39,869 bases of DNA from Ignatzschineria indica (GTDB lineage Bacteria > Pseudomonadota > Gammaproteobacteria > Cardiobacteriales > Wohlfahrtiimonadaceae): positions 1 through 39,869 of the forward strand of contig NZ_QEWR01000009.1 of assembly GCF_003121925.1 (NCBI RefSeq), in the 5' to 3' direction. This document shows, piece after piece, positions 17,443 to 26,648 of this stretch (positions are counted from its first letter, which is position 1; every line of letters begins with the position of its first letter). The notes beneath the pieces were generated by a model. It ran no database searches. It had not been told where the DNA came from and worked only from the letters and a program-made list of their open reading frames with translations. A program made the position numbers and the translations under genes.

Positions 17443-17612
17443 GCATTATTCCCATAAGTAACATTAATGTAGTGAATGATTTACATACTAACATATTTGC
17501 ATTAAGGTGATTCTAATTAAGCATAAATCCCATGTTTATCAGCCCTTGAAGCGCTCTTGAAATGTGAAAGATTGATCAGGTTACAAATTGCGCTAAATGG
17601 AGAAAAATGGGC

Positions 17613-17618
17613 TATAAT
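17613..17618 (+). promoter_or_regulatory. -10 element of the sucA promoter
   Basis: Perfect TATAAT 62 bp before the sucA start; the -35 partner is unclear (TTGCGC would be 19 bp upstream, TTACAA further). Confidence 0.5.
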
Positions 17619-17680
17619 GAGGGAAATTTCTTTCTTTTTAATTTCCTATTAATTTTAGACGACTTAAGTGAGCGATAACA

Positions 17681-20527
17681 ATGAAACTAATCGATAAGTT
17701 TAGAGAGACGTCGGCACTCTATGGTGCAAACCAGACTTATGTCGAAGAGATGTTTGAATCATATCTCGAAGATCCAAGTTCTGTATCTGCACAATGGCAG
17801 GCCTATTTTGCCGACTTTAAAAATAGTCAAGGCGAGGATGTAGCTCAAGGACCTGTTAAGCGTGCTTTTGAGCAGATGCGTCACCAAGGGGTGCGAGTGC
17901 AATCTGCGGGTGTGGATGAAGCACATCTTGAGAAGCAAGTTGCAGTACTCAATTTAATTGGCGAATATCGCCGTAGAGGGCATCAAGTAGCAGACTTATG
18001 CCCTCTTAATTTACGTGATATTCCTAATGTGCCTGAACTCAATCCCGGTTATTATGGTTTAACTGAAATGGATATGGGCACAACCTTTAAAACAGGTGGA
18101 CTAGCGGGCAAATCAGAGATGACGCTTCGTGATATCTTAGATGTTTTAAAGAAAACGTATACCGGCCATATTGGTGCTGAGTTTGAGCATATCACTAAAG
18201 ATGCAGAGCGCGACTGGATTAGAACGCGTTTAGAAGAGGTTCAAGATCATTATCGCTTAAGTGATGAAGAGCGTATTGAGACCTTAAAAGAGTTGATCTC
18301 AGCAGATGGATTAGAACGTTATCTTCATACTCGTTATGTTGGACAAAAGCGCTTCTCATTAGAGGGTGGAGATGCTTTAATTCCGATGCTCCATGAGATG
18401 GTCGTAGGTGCTTCCAATTTTGGTGCGGAAGAGATCGTGATCGGGATGGCTCACCGTGGTCGTCTTAATACCTTAGTTAATATCTTAGGAAAAGCTCCTA
18501 AACAGCTTTTTGCAGAGTTTGAGGGCGTTCCAACCTTCTCGAAAGGTTCCGGTGACGTAAAATATCATATGGGATACTCCTCCTCCGTGATTGCATCGCC
18601 CGATAATCCTCCTGTGCATCTTGCGCTTGCATTTAACCCTTCTCACCTTGAGATTGTAAATCCTGTTGTGGAAGGATCTGTTCGTGCACGCTTAGAGCGT
18701 CGTATTGAGCCAGGTACACCAACAGGACATCTCCCATTTAATACAGTGCTTCCTGTATTAATTCATGGTGATGCTGCATTTGCAGGGCAAGGAATTGTTC
18801 TTGAGACGCTCCAGATGTCTCAAGCTCGTGGTTATACAACCGGGGGAACAGTTCATATTGTTGTCAATAACCGTGTTGGTTTTACAACATCAAATCCGCT
18901 AGATGCGCGTTCATCTGAGTATTGTACTGATGCGGCGAAGATTGTTCAGGCACCTGTTTTACATGTGAATGGTGATGATCCTGAAGCGGTGAAGCATGTG
19001 ATGCAATTAGCATTAGGCTATCGTAATACCTTCCATAAGGATGTTGTGATCGATTTAGTCTGCTACCGTAAATTAGGTCATAACGAAGCGGATGAGCCAA
19101 GTGCAACACAGCCGATGATGTATAAGAAAGTGCGTAATCATAAGACTCCAGCACGTATCTATGCAGATCGCCTTATCGCTCAAGGATTGATTACGGAAGA
19201 AGACTTTAAAAACTTCACACAAGAGTATCGCGATAAGCTGGAAGAGGGTACTCCTGTCGGGTTCCCAACTGTTGAATCGATCAATAGCTCTTATATGCAA
19301 AAATGGGAGAAGATCTCAAAAATGCATGATCGTTTTGATGAAGAGGGACCTGTCGTTCCTGAAACAGGTGTTGTTCCTTCAAGAATCACCGAACTTACCC
19401 GTATTATGAATCAATTACCTGAGAGCTTAAAGCTTCATAATCGTGTTCAAAGAATTCACGATAATCGCCTTAAAATGGGTGAAGGTGAGTTAGAGATCGA
19501 TTGGGGCTTCGCTGAGATTATGGCGTATGCAACACTTCTTGAGGAAGGTTATCCTATCCGTATTACGGGGCAGGACTCAGGACGTGGAACATTCTTCCAT
19601 CGTCATGCGGTCTACCATAATCAAGAAGATGGAAGTAGCTATATCCCACTTCAACATCTTACGAAAGATCAAGCGAACTTTACCGTTATTGACTCTATTT
19701 TGTCAGAAGCAGGGGTCTTAGGATTTGAGTATGGCTATGCATCGACTGAGCCGAATGCACTTGTTATTTGGGAAGCGCAATTTGGTGATTTTGTCAATGG
19801 TGCACAGGTCGTTATTGATCAGTTTATCGCATCAGGTGAGACAAAGTGGCGTCGCTATAATGGTTTAGTGATGTTGCTTCCTCATGGATATGAAGGTCAA
19901 GGACCTGAGCATTCATCGGCACGTCCTGAGCGTTTCTTAGAGCTCTGTGCAGAGAATAATATGAGTTTTGTTGTGCCGACAACGCCAGCACAGGCTTTCC
20001 ATATGTTCCGTCGTCAGATGCATCAAGATTATCGCAAACCATTAATTGTGATGTCACCTAAGAGTCTATTGCGACATCGTCAAGCAGTGAGTACTTTAGA
20101 AGAGCTAGCAACCGGTACTTTCCGTTCAGTTCTATCAGAGATTGATGCTATTGATGCGGCGAAGGTCGATCGTGTGGTGATCAGTGTTGGTAAGATCTAC
20201 TATGATGCAAGAGATCGCAGAGCAGCGGTGAATGATGAAAAAACAGCGATTATCCGCCTAGAAGAGATCTATCCATTCCCAGCAGTGGCCTTAGCGACAG
20301 AATTAGCGAAATATCCTAATGCGAAAGAGGTGATCTTCTTGCAAGATGAACCTAGAAATCAAGGATATGCAACCTTTGTTTATCCACATTTAATTGAGTT
20401 GTTAGGCGATAAACATGCATTACGATTTGTGACTCGTCCGGCAGCTGCTGCGCCGGCAGTAGGATATAGCCATGTTCATGCAGAGCAGGAGAAAGCGCTT
20501 CTTGACGCAATCTTTCCAACCGAGTAA
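17681..20527 (+). CDS. sucA: 2-oxoglutarate dehydrogenase E1 (SucA)
   Basis: 948 residues, similar to the E. coli protein. The N-terminal segment for E2 contact (YVEEMFESYLEDPSSVSAQWQ) is followed by GMAHRGRLNTLVNILGK. The thiamine diphosphate motif IHGDAAFAGQGIV..NNRVGFTT comes next, then the pyrimidine-binding part (EYGYASTEP, EAQFGDFVNGAQV) and HGYEGQGPEHSSARPERFL. It decarboxylates 2-oxoglutarate and passes succinyl to the lipoyl arm of SucB. First gene of sucA-sucB-lpd. The ribosome binding site is weak. Confidence 0.98.
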   Translation: MKLIDKFRETSALYGANQTYVEEMFESYLEDPSSVSAQWQAYFADFKNSQGEDVAQGPVKRAFEQMRHQGVRVQSAGVDEAHLEKQVAVLNLIGEYRRRGHQVADLCPLNLRDIPNVPELNPGYYGLTEMDMGTTFKTGGLAGKSEMTLRDILDVLKKTYTGHIGAEFEHITKDAERDWIRTRLEEVQDHYRLSDEERIETLKELISADGLERYLHTRYVGQKRFSLEGGDALIPMLHEMVVGASNFGAEEIVIGMAHRGRLNTLVNILGKAPKQLFAEFEGVPTFSKGSGDVKYHMGYSSSVIASPDNPPVHLALAFNPSHLEIVNPVVEGSVRARLERRIEPGTPTGHLPFNTVLPVLIHGDAAFAGQGIVLETLQMSQARGYTTGGTVHIVVNNRVGFTTSNPLDARSSEYCTDAAKIVQAPVLHVNGDDPEAVKHVMQLALGYRNTFHKDVVIDLVCYRKLGHNEADEPSATQPMMYKKVRNHKTPARIYADRLIAQGLITEEDFKNFTQEYRDKLEEGTPVGFPTVESINSSYMQKWEKISKMHDRFDEEGPVVPETGVVPSRITELTRIMNQLPESLKLHNRVQRIHDNRLKMGEGELEIDWGFAEIMAYATLLEEGYPIRITGQDSGRGTFFHRHAVYHNQEDGSSYIPLQHLTKDQANFTVIDSILSEAGVLGFEYGYASTEPNALVIWEAQFGDFVNGAQVVIDQFIASGETKWRRYNGLVMLLPHGYEGQGPEHSSARPERFLELCAENNMSFVVPTTPAQAFHMFRRQMHQDYRKPLIVMSPKSLLRHRQAVSTLEELATGTFRSVLSEIDAIDAAKVDRVVISVGKIYYDARDRRAAVNDEKTAIIRLEEIYPFPAVALATELAKYPNAKEVIFLQDEPRNQGYATFVYPHLIELLGDKHALRFVTRPAAAAPAVGYSHVHAEQEKALLDAIFPTE

Positions 20528-20544
20528 TGATTGATTGTCGATTA

Positions 20545-20590
20545 GGGGGCTCCTAGTGGAGCTCCTTACTTATCAACAGTTATCAACAGA
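20545..20590 (+). other. Hairpin and 10-bp doublet in the sucA-sucB gap
   Basis: GC-rich hairpin (GGGCTCC/GGAGCTC) at 20545-20567 without a T run, so probably an mRNA processing or stability element rather than a terminator. It is followed by two adjacent copies of TTATCAACAG (20570-20589). Confidence 0.5.
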
Positions 20591-20648
20591 ATTAAAAGCT
20601 TCATTAAAAGTTTATATAACAGTTATATATTTACATAGGAGAAAATCC

Positions 20649-21848
20649 ATGAGTGTTGAAATTAAAGTTCCAGTATTACCTGAGTCAGTTGCTGATGCAT
20701 TACTCTCTGCTTGGCATAAACAAGTAGGTGAGTTTATTGAAGAGGGTGAGAACCTTGTTGATCTTGAGACTGACAAAGTGATGTTAGAAGTTCCTGCAAC
20801 AGTGAGCGGCGTTCTTAAAGAGATCAAAGTTGAAGAGGGTACAGATGTTACAGAAGGAACTGTTTTAGCAATTATCGAAGCAGGTGAAGCGCCTAAAGCA
20901 GAAGCAGCGCCTAAAGCAGAAGAGAGCAGTGCGGTAGCCGCTGTTGAGAGTGATGAAGAGGTGGGAATGTCACCAACTGTTCGTCGCTTAGTTGAAGAGA
21001 ATAATCTTGATATTAGTAAGATCCCGGCAACCGGCAAAAATGGGCGTCATCTTAAAGAAGATATTGAAAACTTCTTGAAAAATGGTGGTGCGAAAGCGGC
21101 ACCTGCAGCGAGTAAAGCAGCGCCAGTTGCTTCTGTTCCAACTGGTGAGCGTGTTGAAAAGCGTGTACCGATGACACGTCTTCGTGCCCGTATTGCAGAG
21201 CGTCTCCTTGATGCCACAAATAGCACGGCAATGTTAACAACATTCAACGAGATCAACATGGAACCTGTGATCTCGATGCGTAAGAAGTATCAAGATCGTT
21301 TCACTAAGACCCATGGTGTAAAACTTGGTTTTATGTCTTTCTTTGTTAAGGCAGCAGTTGAAGCACTTAAGAAGTATCCAGCTGTGAATGCTTCGATTGA
21401 TGGTAATGATATTATCTATCATGGTTATTTCGATATCGGTATTGCTGTCTCTTCACCACGTGGTTTAGTCGTGCCGATTATTCGTAATGCAGATCAATTA
21501 AGCCTTGCTGATATTGAGAAGCAAATTATTGAATATGCAACAAAAGCGAAAGAGGGTACTTTAACTATCGAAGAGATGACAGGCGGTACATTTACAATCA
21601 CAAATGGTGGTGTATTTGGCTCTATGCTCTCAACGCCGATTATCAACCCACCACAAAGTGGTATTTTAGGTATGCATAATACTTATGAGCGTCCAATTGT
21701 TAAAGATGGCCAAATTATTGCAGCACCAATGATGTATGTTGCTCACTCATATGACCACAGAATCATTGATGGTGCTGAAGCAGTTGGATTCTTAGTCTCA
21801 ATTAAAGAATCAATCGAAGATCCAGCAAGTATGCTTCTTGAACTCTAA
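20649..21848 (+). CDS. sucB: Dihydrolipoyl succinyltransferase E2 (SucB)
   Basis: 399 residues. A lipoyl domain with Lys43 in ETDKVMLEVPA is followed by an Ala/Pro linker, then a peripheral subunit-binding domain (SPTVRRLVEENNLDISKIPATGKNGRHLKEDI). The catalytic domain ends in SYDHRIIDGAEAV, with His370 and Asp374 in the active site. It moves succinyl from E1 to CoA in the TCA cycle. The ATG at 20649 (AGGAG upstream) is the start; an open frame reaches back to 20535, but the protein begins SVEIKVPVLPESV as in the family. Confidence 0.97.
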   Translation: MSVEIKVPVLPESVADALLSAWHKQVGEFIEEGENLVDLETDKVMLEVPATVSGVLKEIKVEEGTDVTEGTVLAIIEAGEAPKAEAAPKAEESSAVAAVESDEEVGMSPTVRRLVEENNLDISKIPATGKNGRHLKEDIENFLKNGGAKAAPAASKAAPVASVPTGERVEKRVPMTRLRARIAERLLDATNSTAMLTTFNEINMEPVISMRKKYQDRFTKTHGVKLGFMSFFVKAAVEALKKYPAVNASIDGNDIIYHGYFDIGIAVSSPRGLVVPIIRNADQLSLADIEKQIIEYATKAKEGTLTIEEMTGGTFTITNGGVFGSMLSTPIINPPQSGILGMHNTYERPIVKDGQIIAAPMMYVAHSYDHRIIDGAEAVGFLVSIKESIEDPASMLLEL

Positions 21849-21902
21849 TCAGTGAAGAAGTAATAGAACTTTAGTGGGTAGTAACAATTATAGAGATTAG
21901 AG

Positions 21903-21942
21903 AAGATCCTTTATTGAACTTTTATCGATAAAGGATCTTTTT
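21903..21942 (+). terminator. Terminator-like hairpin between sucB and lpd
   Basis: Perfect 12-bp stem AAGATCCTTTAT / ATAAAGGATCTT with a 13-nt loop and five T, ending just before the lpd ribosome binding site (AAGGAG). It may end or attenuate sucAB transcription. Confidence 0.7.
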
Positions 21943-21958
21943 CCAAGGAGAATATTTT

Positions 21959-23389
21959 ATGGCGAAGAAAGAATTTGATGTCATCGTAATTGGTGGTGGT
22001 CCTGCAGGTTATGTTAATGCCATTCGTGCAGCACAGTTAGGTTTAAAAGTTGCCTGTGTTGAAAAATGGATTGGCAAAGCAGGAAAGCCTGTTTTAGGTG
22101 GAACCTGTCTTAACGTAGGTTGTATTCCTTCTAAGGCACTGCTTGAGTCATCTGCACTCTATGAAGAAGCAAAAGATCATGGTACAGATCACGGTATCTC
22201 TGTTGAAGGGATCAAAATGGATCCTAAAGCGATGATTGCTCGTAAAGATAAGATCGTATCTGAATTAACAGCGGGTATTTCAATGTTATTCCAAGCGAAT
22301 AAGGTTGAGTGGCTACAAGGTACAGGAAAGTTACTAAAAGATAATGTTGTTGAAGTTACTGACCATGATGGCAAAGTTGAAACCTATAAAGCGAAAGATA
22401 TTGTTTTAGCGACCGGCTCAGTACCAATGGATATTCCATCAGCTGTTGTTGATAATAAGCGTATCTTAGATTCTGAAGGGGCACTCGATTTAGAAGTTGT
22501 ACCAAAACGTTTAGGTGTGATTGGTGCCGGTGTTATTGGTCTTGAGATGGCAAGTGTTTGGTCTCGTTTAGGTGCTGAAGTTGTCATTTTTGAAGCGATG
22601 GATAAGTTCCTTTCAGCAGCTGATCAACAAATTGCAAAAGATGCTGCAAAGCATTTTAAGAAGCAAGGTTTAGATATTCGTCTAGGTGCGCGTGTTAATG
22701 AGTCAGTCGCAACGGATGATGGTGTTACTGTTAAATATAGTGACAAAAGTGGTGAGCATGAAGAGAAGTTTGACTACTTATTAGTTGCTGTAGGCCGTAA
22801 GGCGTTCACAGATGGGATTGTTGATGAGTCTGTAGGTCTTGAGATGGATGGACGTTTAGTCAAAGTTGATGATAAATGTCAGACCAATATTCCTAATGTC
22901 TGGGCGATTGGTGACCTTGTTCGTGGACCTATGTTAGCGCATAAAGGTTCTGCAGAAGGTATTGCTGTGGCGCAACGTATTGCGGGTCAATATGCGCGTG
23001 TTAATTATGATGCAGTTCCATGGGTGATCTATACCCATCCTGAGATTGCATGGGCAGGTAAAACTGAAGAGCAGTGTAAAGCAGAAGGTATTGAAGTGAT
23101 CACAAGCTCCTTCCCATTTGCGGCATCAGGACGTGCGAAAGCGATGGGCGCAACAGAAGGTTTAGTTAAAGTCATTGCCGATGCAAAAACAGATAAATTA
23201 TTAGGGGTACATATTGTTGGACCTAATGCATCAGAATTGATTCATGAAGCTGTTATTGTTCTAGAGTTCGGTGGTACATCGGAAGATATCGCAAGCACAA
23301 TGCATGCGCATCCAACACTAGCAGAGAGTGTTATGGAAGCAGCGCATGGCATTCATAAAAGCGCAATTCATATGATGAATCGAAAATAA
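21959..23389 (+). CDS. lpd: Dihydrolipoyl dehydrogenase (E3)
   Basis: 476 residues. FAD motif VIGGGPAGYVNAIRAAQLG; redox-active disulfide C50-LNVG-C55 in GGTCLNVGCIPSK; NAD motif VIGAGVIGLEMASVW. The C-terminal His451/Glu456 pair in HAHPTLAE completes the active site. It reoxidises the lipoyl groups of SucB and may also serve pyruvate dehydrogenase. It lies 110 bp after sucB, but a terminator-like hairpin separates them, so a separate promoter or partial readthrough is likely. Confidence 0.97.
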   Translation: MAKKEFDVIVIGGGPAGYVNAIRAAQLGLKVACVEKWIGKAGKPVLGGTCLNVGCIPSKALLESSALYEEAKDHGTDHGISVEGIKMDPKAMIARKDKIVSELTAGISMLFQANKVEWLQGTGKLLKDNVVEVTDHDGKVETYKAKDIVLATGSVPMDIPSAVVDNKRILDSEGALDLEVVPKRLGVIGAGVIGLEMASVWSRLGAEVVIFEAMDKFLSAADQQIAKDAAKHFKKQGLDIRLGARVNESVATDDGVTVKYSDKSGEHEEKFDYLLVAVGRKAFTDGIVDESVGLEMDGRLVKVDDKCQTNIPNVWAIGDLVRGPMLAHKGSAEGIAVAQRIAGQYARVNYDAVPWVIYTHPEIAWAGKTEEQCKAEGIEVITSSFPFAASGRAKAMGATEGLVKVIADAKTDKLLGVHIVGPNASELIHEAVIVLEFGGTSEDIASTMHAHPTLAESVMEAAHGIHKSAIHMMNRK

Positions 23390-23831
23390 TTGGAAAGATT
23401 TGGGCGAGATATCGAAGTATTAAGAGGATTAAGATCTAGGATTAAGTATTAAGCATACGATTCTGATATTGACTTCATCTTGATTTATCTCTTCCAAGAG
23501 TGAATATATCATCTATAATTAGCACTACTTTTTGATCATAAGAGGTAGTGCTTTTTTATTGACCATCATAATCTATTATTCATTTCCCCTCTTTTTGCTC
23601 CTATTTCGCTCTTTTCTAATAAGAGAGAAGCGCTGTAGAAGCATAAAAATGGATTTCTCCATTAGTTATTGCCAATTCAGAATTCGATATTTCTGATATT
23701 AAGCATGAAAATGGACTGAAATTAGAGATAGAAATAATATTAGGGTTTGTTTTAATCGATTGATTTTCAACAGGATTTTATCCATAATGAGGTATTGATT
23801 AATAATAGAGCAAAAAAAGTGTGAGATCTGT
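23390..23831. other. Gap between lpd and tRNA-Glu
   Basis: No gene seen. It begins with a run of ATTAAG-containing short repeats (23415-23455), holds the lpd terminator at 23521-23557, then AT-rich DNA leading to the tRNA promoter. Confidence 0.6.
23521..23557 (+). terminator. Terminator of lpd
   Basis: Stem AGCACTAC / GTAGTGCT with a T6 tail, about 130 bp after the stop codon. Confidence 0.8.
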
Positions 23832-23860
23832 TTGACATACTTTAGGGTTCATACTATTAT
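23832..23860 (+). promoter_or_regulatory. Promoter of tRNA-Glu
   Basis: TTGACA at 23832-23837 and TATTAT at 23855-23860, spacer 17 bp. Confidence 0.8.
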
Positions 23861-23903
23861 AGTCACCTGTTCACGAGGAGAAGCTTCCAAGAGAATAGAT
23901 TTA

Positions 23904-23978
23904 GTCCCTATCGTCTAGCGGTTAGGACACTGCCCTTTCACGGCGGCAACCGGGGTTCGAATCCCCGTAGGGACGCCA
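23904..23978 (+). tRNA. tRNA-Glu (anticodon TTC)
   Basis: 75 nt: acceptor GTCCCTA/TAGGGAC, anticodon loop CTTTCAC with TTC at 23937-23939, T loop GTTCGAAT, CCA encoded. Confidence 0.97.
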
Positions 23979-23985
23979 AATATCG

Positions 23986-24016
23986 AAGCCTACTGATTAT
24001 ATCAGTAGGCTTTTTT
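23986..24016 (+). terminator. Terminator of tRNA-Glu
   Basis: Perfect 12-bp stem AAGCCTACTGAT / ATCAGTAGGCTT, 3-nt loop and T6 tail. Confidence 0.92.
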
Positions 24017-24050
24017 GGTTTCTAGAGGTATTCATTTATATTGTATGCAT

Positions 24051-24166
24051 TGATATTTAATAAGTGATATTTAAGTGATATTTAGTTAGTAAGTAGATCT
24101 ATCTGGATCTATCCGGATCTATTACAGAGCTGATCTCGATGAGATGAGATATATGAGATGAGATAT
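24051..24166. repeat. Cluster of short tandem repeats before the Rieske gene
   Basis: Three TGATATTTA units (24051, 24065, 24076), three 10-bp GATCTATYYG-like units (24096-24125) and two perfect 14-bp ATGAGATGAGATAT units (24139-24166). They fill the leader of the Rieske ferredoxin gene. Confidence 0.85.
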
Positions 24167-24186
24167 CAGAAATAGGAGAGTTATAG

Positions 24187-24522
24187 ATGGCAAAAATTTT
24201 TATATGTAAAGTGGATGATCTTACAGCAGGAGAGATGCGTAAGTTTGAAACGGAAATTGGTGAACTCCTTGTCTTTAATCGAGAAGGGGAATACTTTGTA
24301 ACGGATGATCAATGTACCCATGCAACAGCCTCTCTCTCTGAAGGTGATTATTTTGATGACACGATCAGCTGTCCATTGCATTGGGGAGAGTTTAATATTA
24401 TGACAGGGGAAGCAACAGCGGCTCCTTGTAAGAAACCACTCCGTACCTATCGTGTCTTAGTGGAAGGCAATGAGGTCTATATCGATAGTGAATTAGAGGC
24501 AGAGGCTGCAATGCTTAAATAG
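24187..24522 (+). CDS. Rieske-type 2Fe-2S ferredoxin
   Basis: 111 residues. The 2Fe-2S ligands are C43-x-H45 (CTHATASLSEG) and C62-x2-H65 (CPLHWGEF), separated by 16 residues as in dioxygenase ferredoxins (BphF/HcaC type) and NirD-like proteins. No membrane anchor is present. Such proteins pass electrons to a ring-hydroxylating oxygenase or similar, but no oxygenase or reductase gene is in this window, so the partner is unknown. The ribosome binding site is AGGAG, followed 7 nt on by the ATG; a terminator follows the gene, which is monocistronic. Confidence 0.9.
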   Translation: MAKIFICKVDDLTAGEMRKFETEIGELLVFNREGEYFVTDDQCTHATASLSEGDYFDDTISCPLHWGEFNIMTGEATAAPCKKPLRTYRVLVEGNEVYIDSELEAEAAMLK

Positions 24523-24582
24523 AGGATCGGTAGAAGATCGTCATAGATCGAGAAGTTGGTAAACCATAGAATGGAACAGAAG

Positions 24583-24607
24583 AAGAGCCTAAAGGGCTCT
24601 TTTTTTA
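24583..24607 (+). terminator. Terminator after the Rieske gene
   Basis: Stem AAGAGCC / GGGCTCTT, TAAA loop, followed by a run of T. Confidence 0.88.
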
Positions 24608-24968
24608 TTTCTCTCTAGATCATTAAAATGATATTGGAGATTGTACAAAATAGAAAATAAAGGGTATATAAGAGATAGGGCTATAGTAAGTCTTTAAGTT
24701 CGATAGTAGTCGAATAAGATGACAAGATTGAGTATCAGTTTTAACTCATTCTTATTGAAGTTTAGTTTTAAAGCGGAGATGTGATAGGAATCGGTAGCGC
24801 GTTGAGATTGGGAGACTAATCTTAAATTTGATGATCAATAAATCAATAATAAAAAAGAATCATGAAAGAGAAATGATCGAAAAGGTCGGAAAGATCAGTA
24901 GCGCTATTAGAGGTTGATCACATTATCCTATTTTATGTGGGTGGTGCCCTTAACTTTAGGAGGAGAAG
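24608..24968. other. Gap upstream of the CstA-family gene
   Basis: 361 bp of AT-rich DNA without a credible gene. It must hold the transporter promoter, but I cannot point to a convincing -35/-10 pair. Confidence 0.4.
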
Positions 24969-26474
24969 ATGTTTACATTTATAGGCGGTATATTACTGCT
25001 CATTATAGGTTACTTCACTTATGGAAAGTATGTAGAGAAGGTTTTTGGGGTTAAAGAGAGGCCTACACCGGCATATACGAGTAGCGATGGTGTTGACTAC
25101 GTACCGATGAATACGGCTAAAAACTCATTGATTCAGCTGCTCAATATTGCCGGCGTCGGTCCGATTTTTGGCCCGATTTTGGGAGCACTTTATGGCCCCG
25201 TAGCTTTTATCTGGATCGTCTTTGGTTGTATTTTAGCCGGAGGAGTTCATGATTATTTAACGGGAATGATCTCGATTCGAAATCGTGGGGCTCATCTTCC
25301 TGAACTTGCGGAAAAGTTTTTAGGAAAATCGATGCGCCATATTGTCAATGCCTTTGCCTTACTGCTGCTTGTTCTTGTAGGAACGGTGTTTGTTTCGGCT
25401 CCAGGACAGTTACTCTATGATCTGATGGGCGGTAAAGTTGGTCTCGCAATTATTGTGGGTATTATCTTTATCTACTATGTTTTAGCAACGCTATTGCCGA
25501 TCGACAAGATTATTGGGCGCTTCTATCCTTTCTTCGGGATGCTTTTAGTTTTAAGTGCTATCGGTATTGGTGTTGGTTTAGTTGTTACAGGGCAGGCGGG
25601 TAATATTCCTGAATTGACTTTAGATAATCTTCATCCTGGTGGCCTTGCAATTTTCCCACTTCTATTTTTAACAATCTCTTGTGGGGCGCTTTCAGGTTTC
25701 CATGCAACGCAATCGCCTATTATTTCACGTACAACTAAGAATGAAGGGCATGGGCGAAAAATTTTCTACGGCATGATGATTGCAGAAGGTGTTATTGCAA
25801 TGATCTGGGCGGCGGCAGCGATGGCGATGTTCTATGATCCAGCGGCACCTTTTGGCGAGGGATTAAATGCGGTATTGAAAGAGGGTGGTCCGGCATTAGT
25901 CGTTAGTAAAGTGGCTGTTATGATGTTAGGTGGTGTAGGAGGAACAATTGCGATTTTAGGTGTGATTATCCTACCCATTACCTCTGGTGATACAGCATTT
26001 AGAAGTGCAAGAATGATTATTGCGGATTATCTTAAGATTGGACAAGATAAGGTCGGCAAGCGTCTTTGGATTGCTCTTCCAATGTTTGTTATCTCTGCTA
26101 TTCTTCTTCAGCTCGATTTTAATATTTTATGGCGTTACTTCTCATGGGCGAATCAATCGACAGCAGTGATAGCGCTCTTTGTAGGGGCGATGTATCTCTA
26201 TATTGGTGGTAAGAATTACTGGATCTCACTATTGCCGGGAATTTTTATGTTATTAGCGACAACTACCTATATTTTAGAGCAACCGATCGGCTTTGGTCTC
26301 TCGACAGAGATCTCTCAGATCGGAACGGTGATTATCTCAATTGCGCTTGTTGCTCTCTTTTTCTGGCAAGCAAAACGACAAAGAGCATGTGGACTGCCTT
26401 TAGAAGAAGATTTAACAGGTTGGGATGGCACGATGAAAGAGGGTGGTTATGATTTCACCTGTAAAGGCTTATAA
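24969..26474 (+). CDS. CstA-family carbon starvation transporter
   Basis: 501 residues, strongly hydrophobic with about 13 predicted membrane segments. Family signatures: the N-terminal FTFIGGILLLIIGYFTYGKYVEKVFG and NTAKNSLIQLLNIAGVGPIFGPILGALYGP, then GGVHDYLTGMISIRNRG and SGFHATQSPIISRTTKNE. Members (CstA, BtsT/YjiY) import peptides or pyruvate across the inner membrane. This is the shorter version of about 500 residues rather than the about 700 of E. coli CstA. Ribosome binding site AGGAGGAG. It has its own terminator. Confidence 0.92.
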   Translation: MFTFIGGILLLIIGYFTYGKYVEKVFGVKERPTPAYTSSDGVDYVPMNTAKNSLIQLLNIAGVGPIFGPILGALYGPVAFIWIVFGCILAGGVHDYLTGMISIRNRGAHLPELAEKFLGKSMRHIVNAFALLLLVLVGTVFVSAPGQLLYDLMGGKVGLAIIVGIIFIYYVLATLLPIDKIIGRFYPFFGMLLVLSAIGIGVGLVVTGQAGNIPELTLDNLHPGGLAIFPLLFLTISCGALSGFHATQSPIISRTTKNEGHGRKIFYGMMIAEGVIAMIWAAAAMAMFYDPAAPFGEGLNAVLKEGGPALVVSKVAVMMLGGVGGTIAILGVIILPITSGDTAFRSARMIIADYLKIGQDKVGKRLWIALPMFVISAILLQLDFNILWRYFSWANQSTAVIALFVGAMYLYIGGKNYWISLLPGIFMLLATTTYILEQPIGFGLSTEISQIGTVIISIALVALFFWQAKRQRACGLPLEEDLTGWDGTMKEGGYDFTCKGL

Positions 26475-26576
26475 TCTCTTATATCCTATGATCACGACTT
26501 TAAGCGCACTTTAATTGAGTTTTAGAGTTTTAATAATGTGAATAGTAGAGTAAAGAGTATTAGATATGTATTAGAT

Positions 26577-26606
26577 AAAACTCCCGGATAATTCTGGGAG
26601 TTTTTT
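26577..26606 (+). terminator. Terminator of the CstA-family gene
   Basis: AAAACTCCC / GGGAGTTTT stem with T6 tail. Confidence 0.88.
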
Positions 26607-26648
26607 CATGAGAGAAATGGGAGAAATGAGAAGGTGCGAGGAGGAGAT

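Noticed and set aside
20570-20589. Two TTATCAACA sequences resembling DnaA boxes
   Set aside because: Each has a mismatch at a key base of the DnaA consensus, and the place inside the suc operon has no other origin features.
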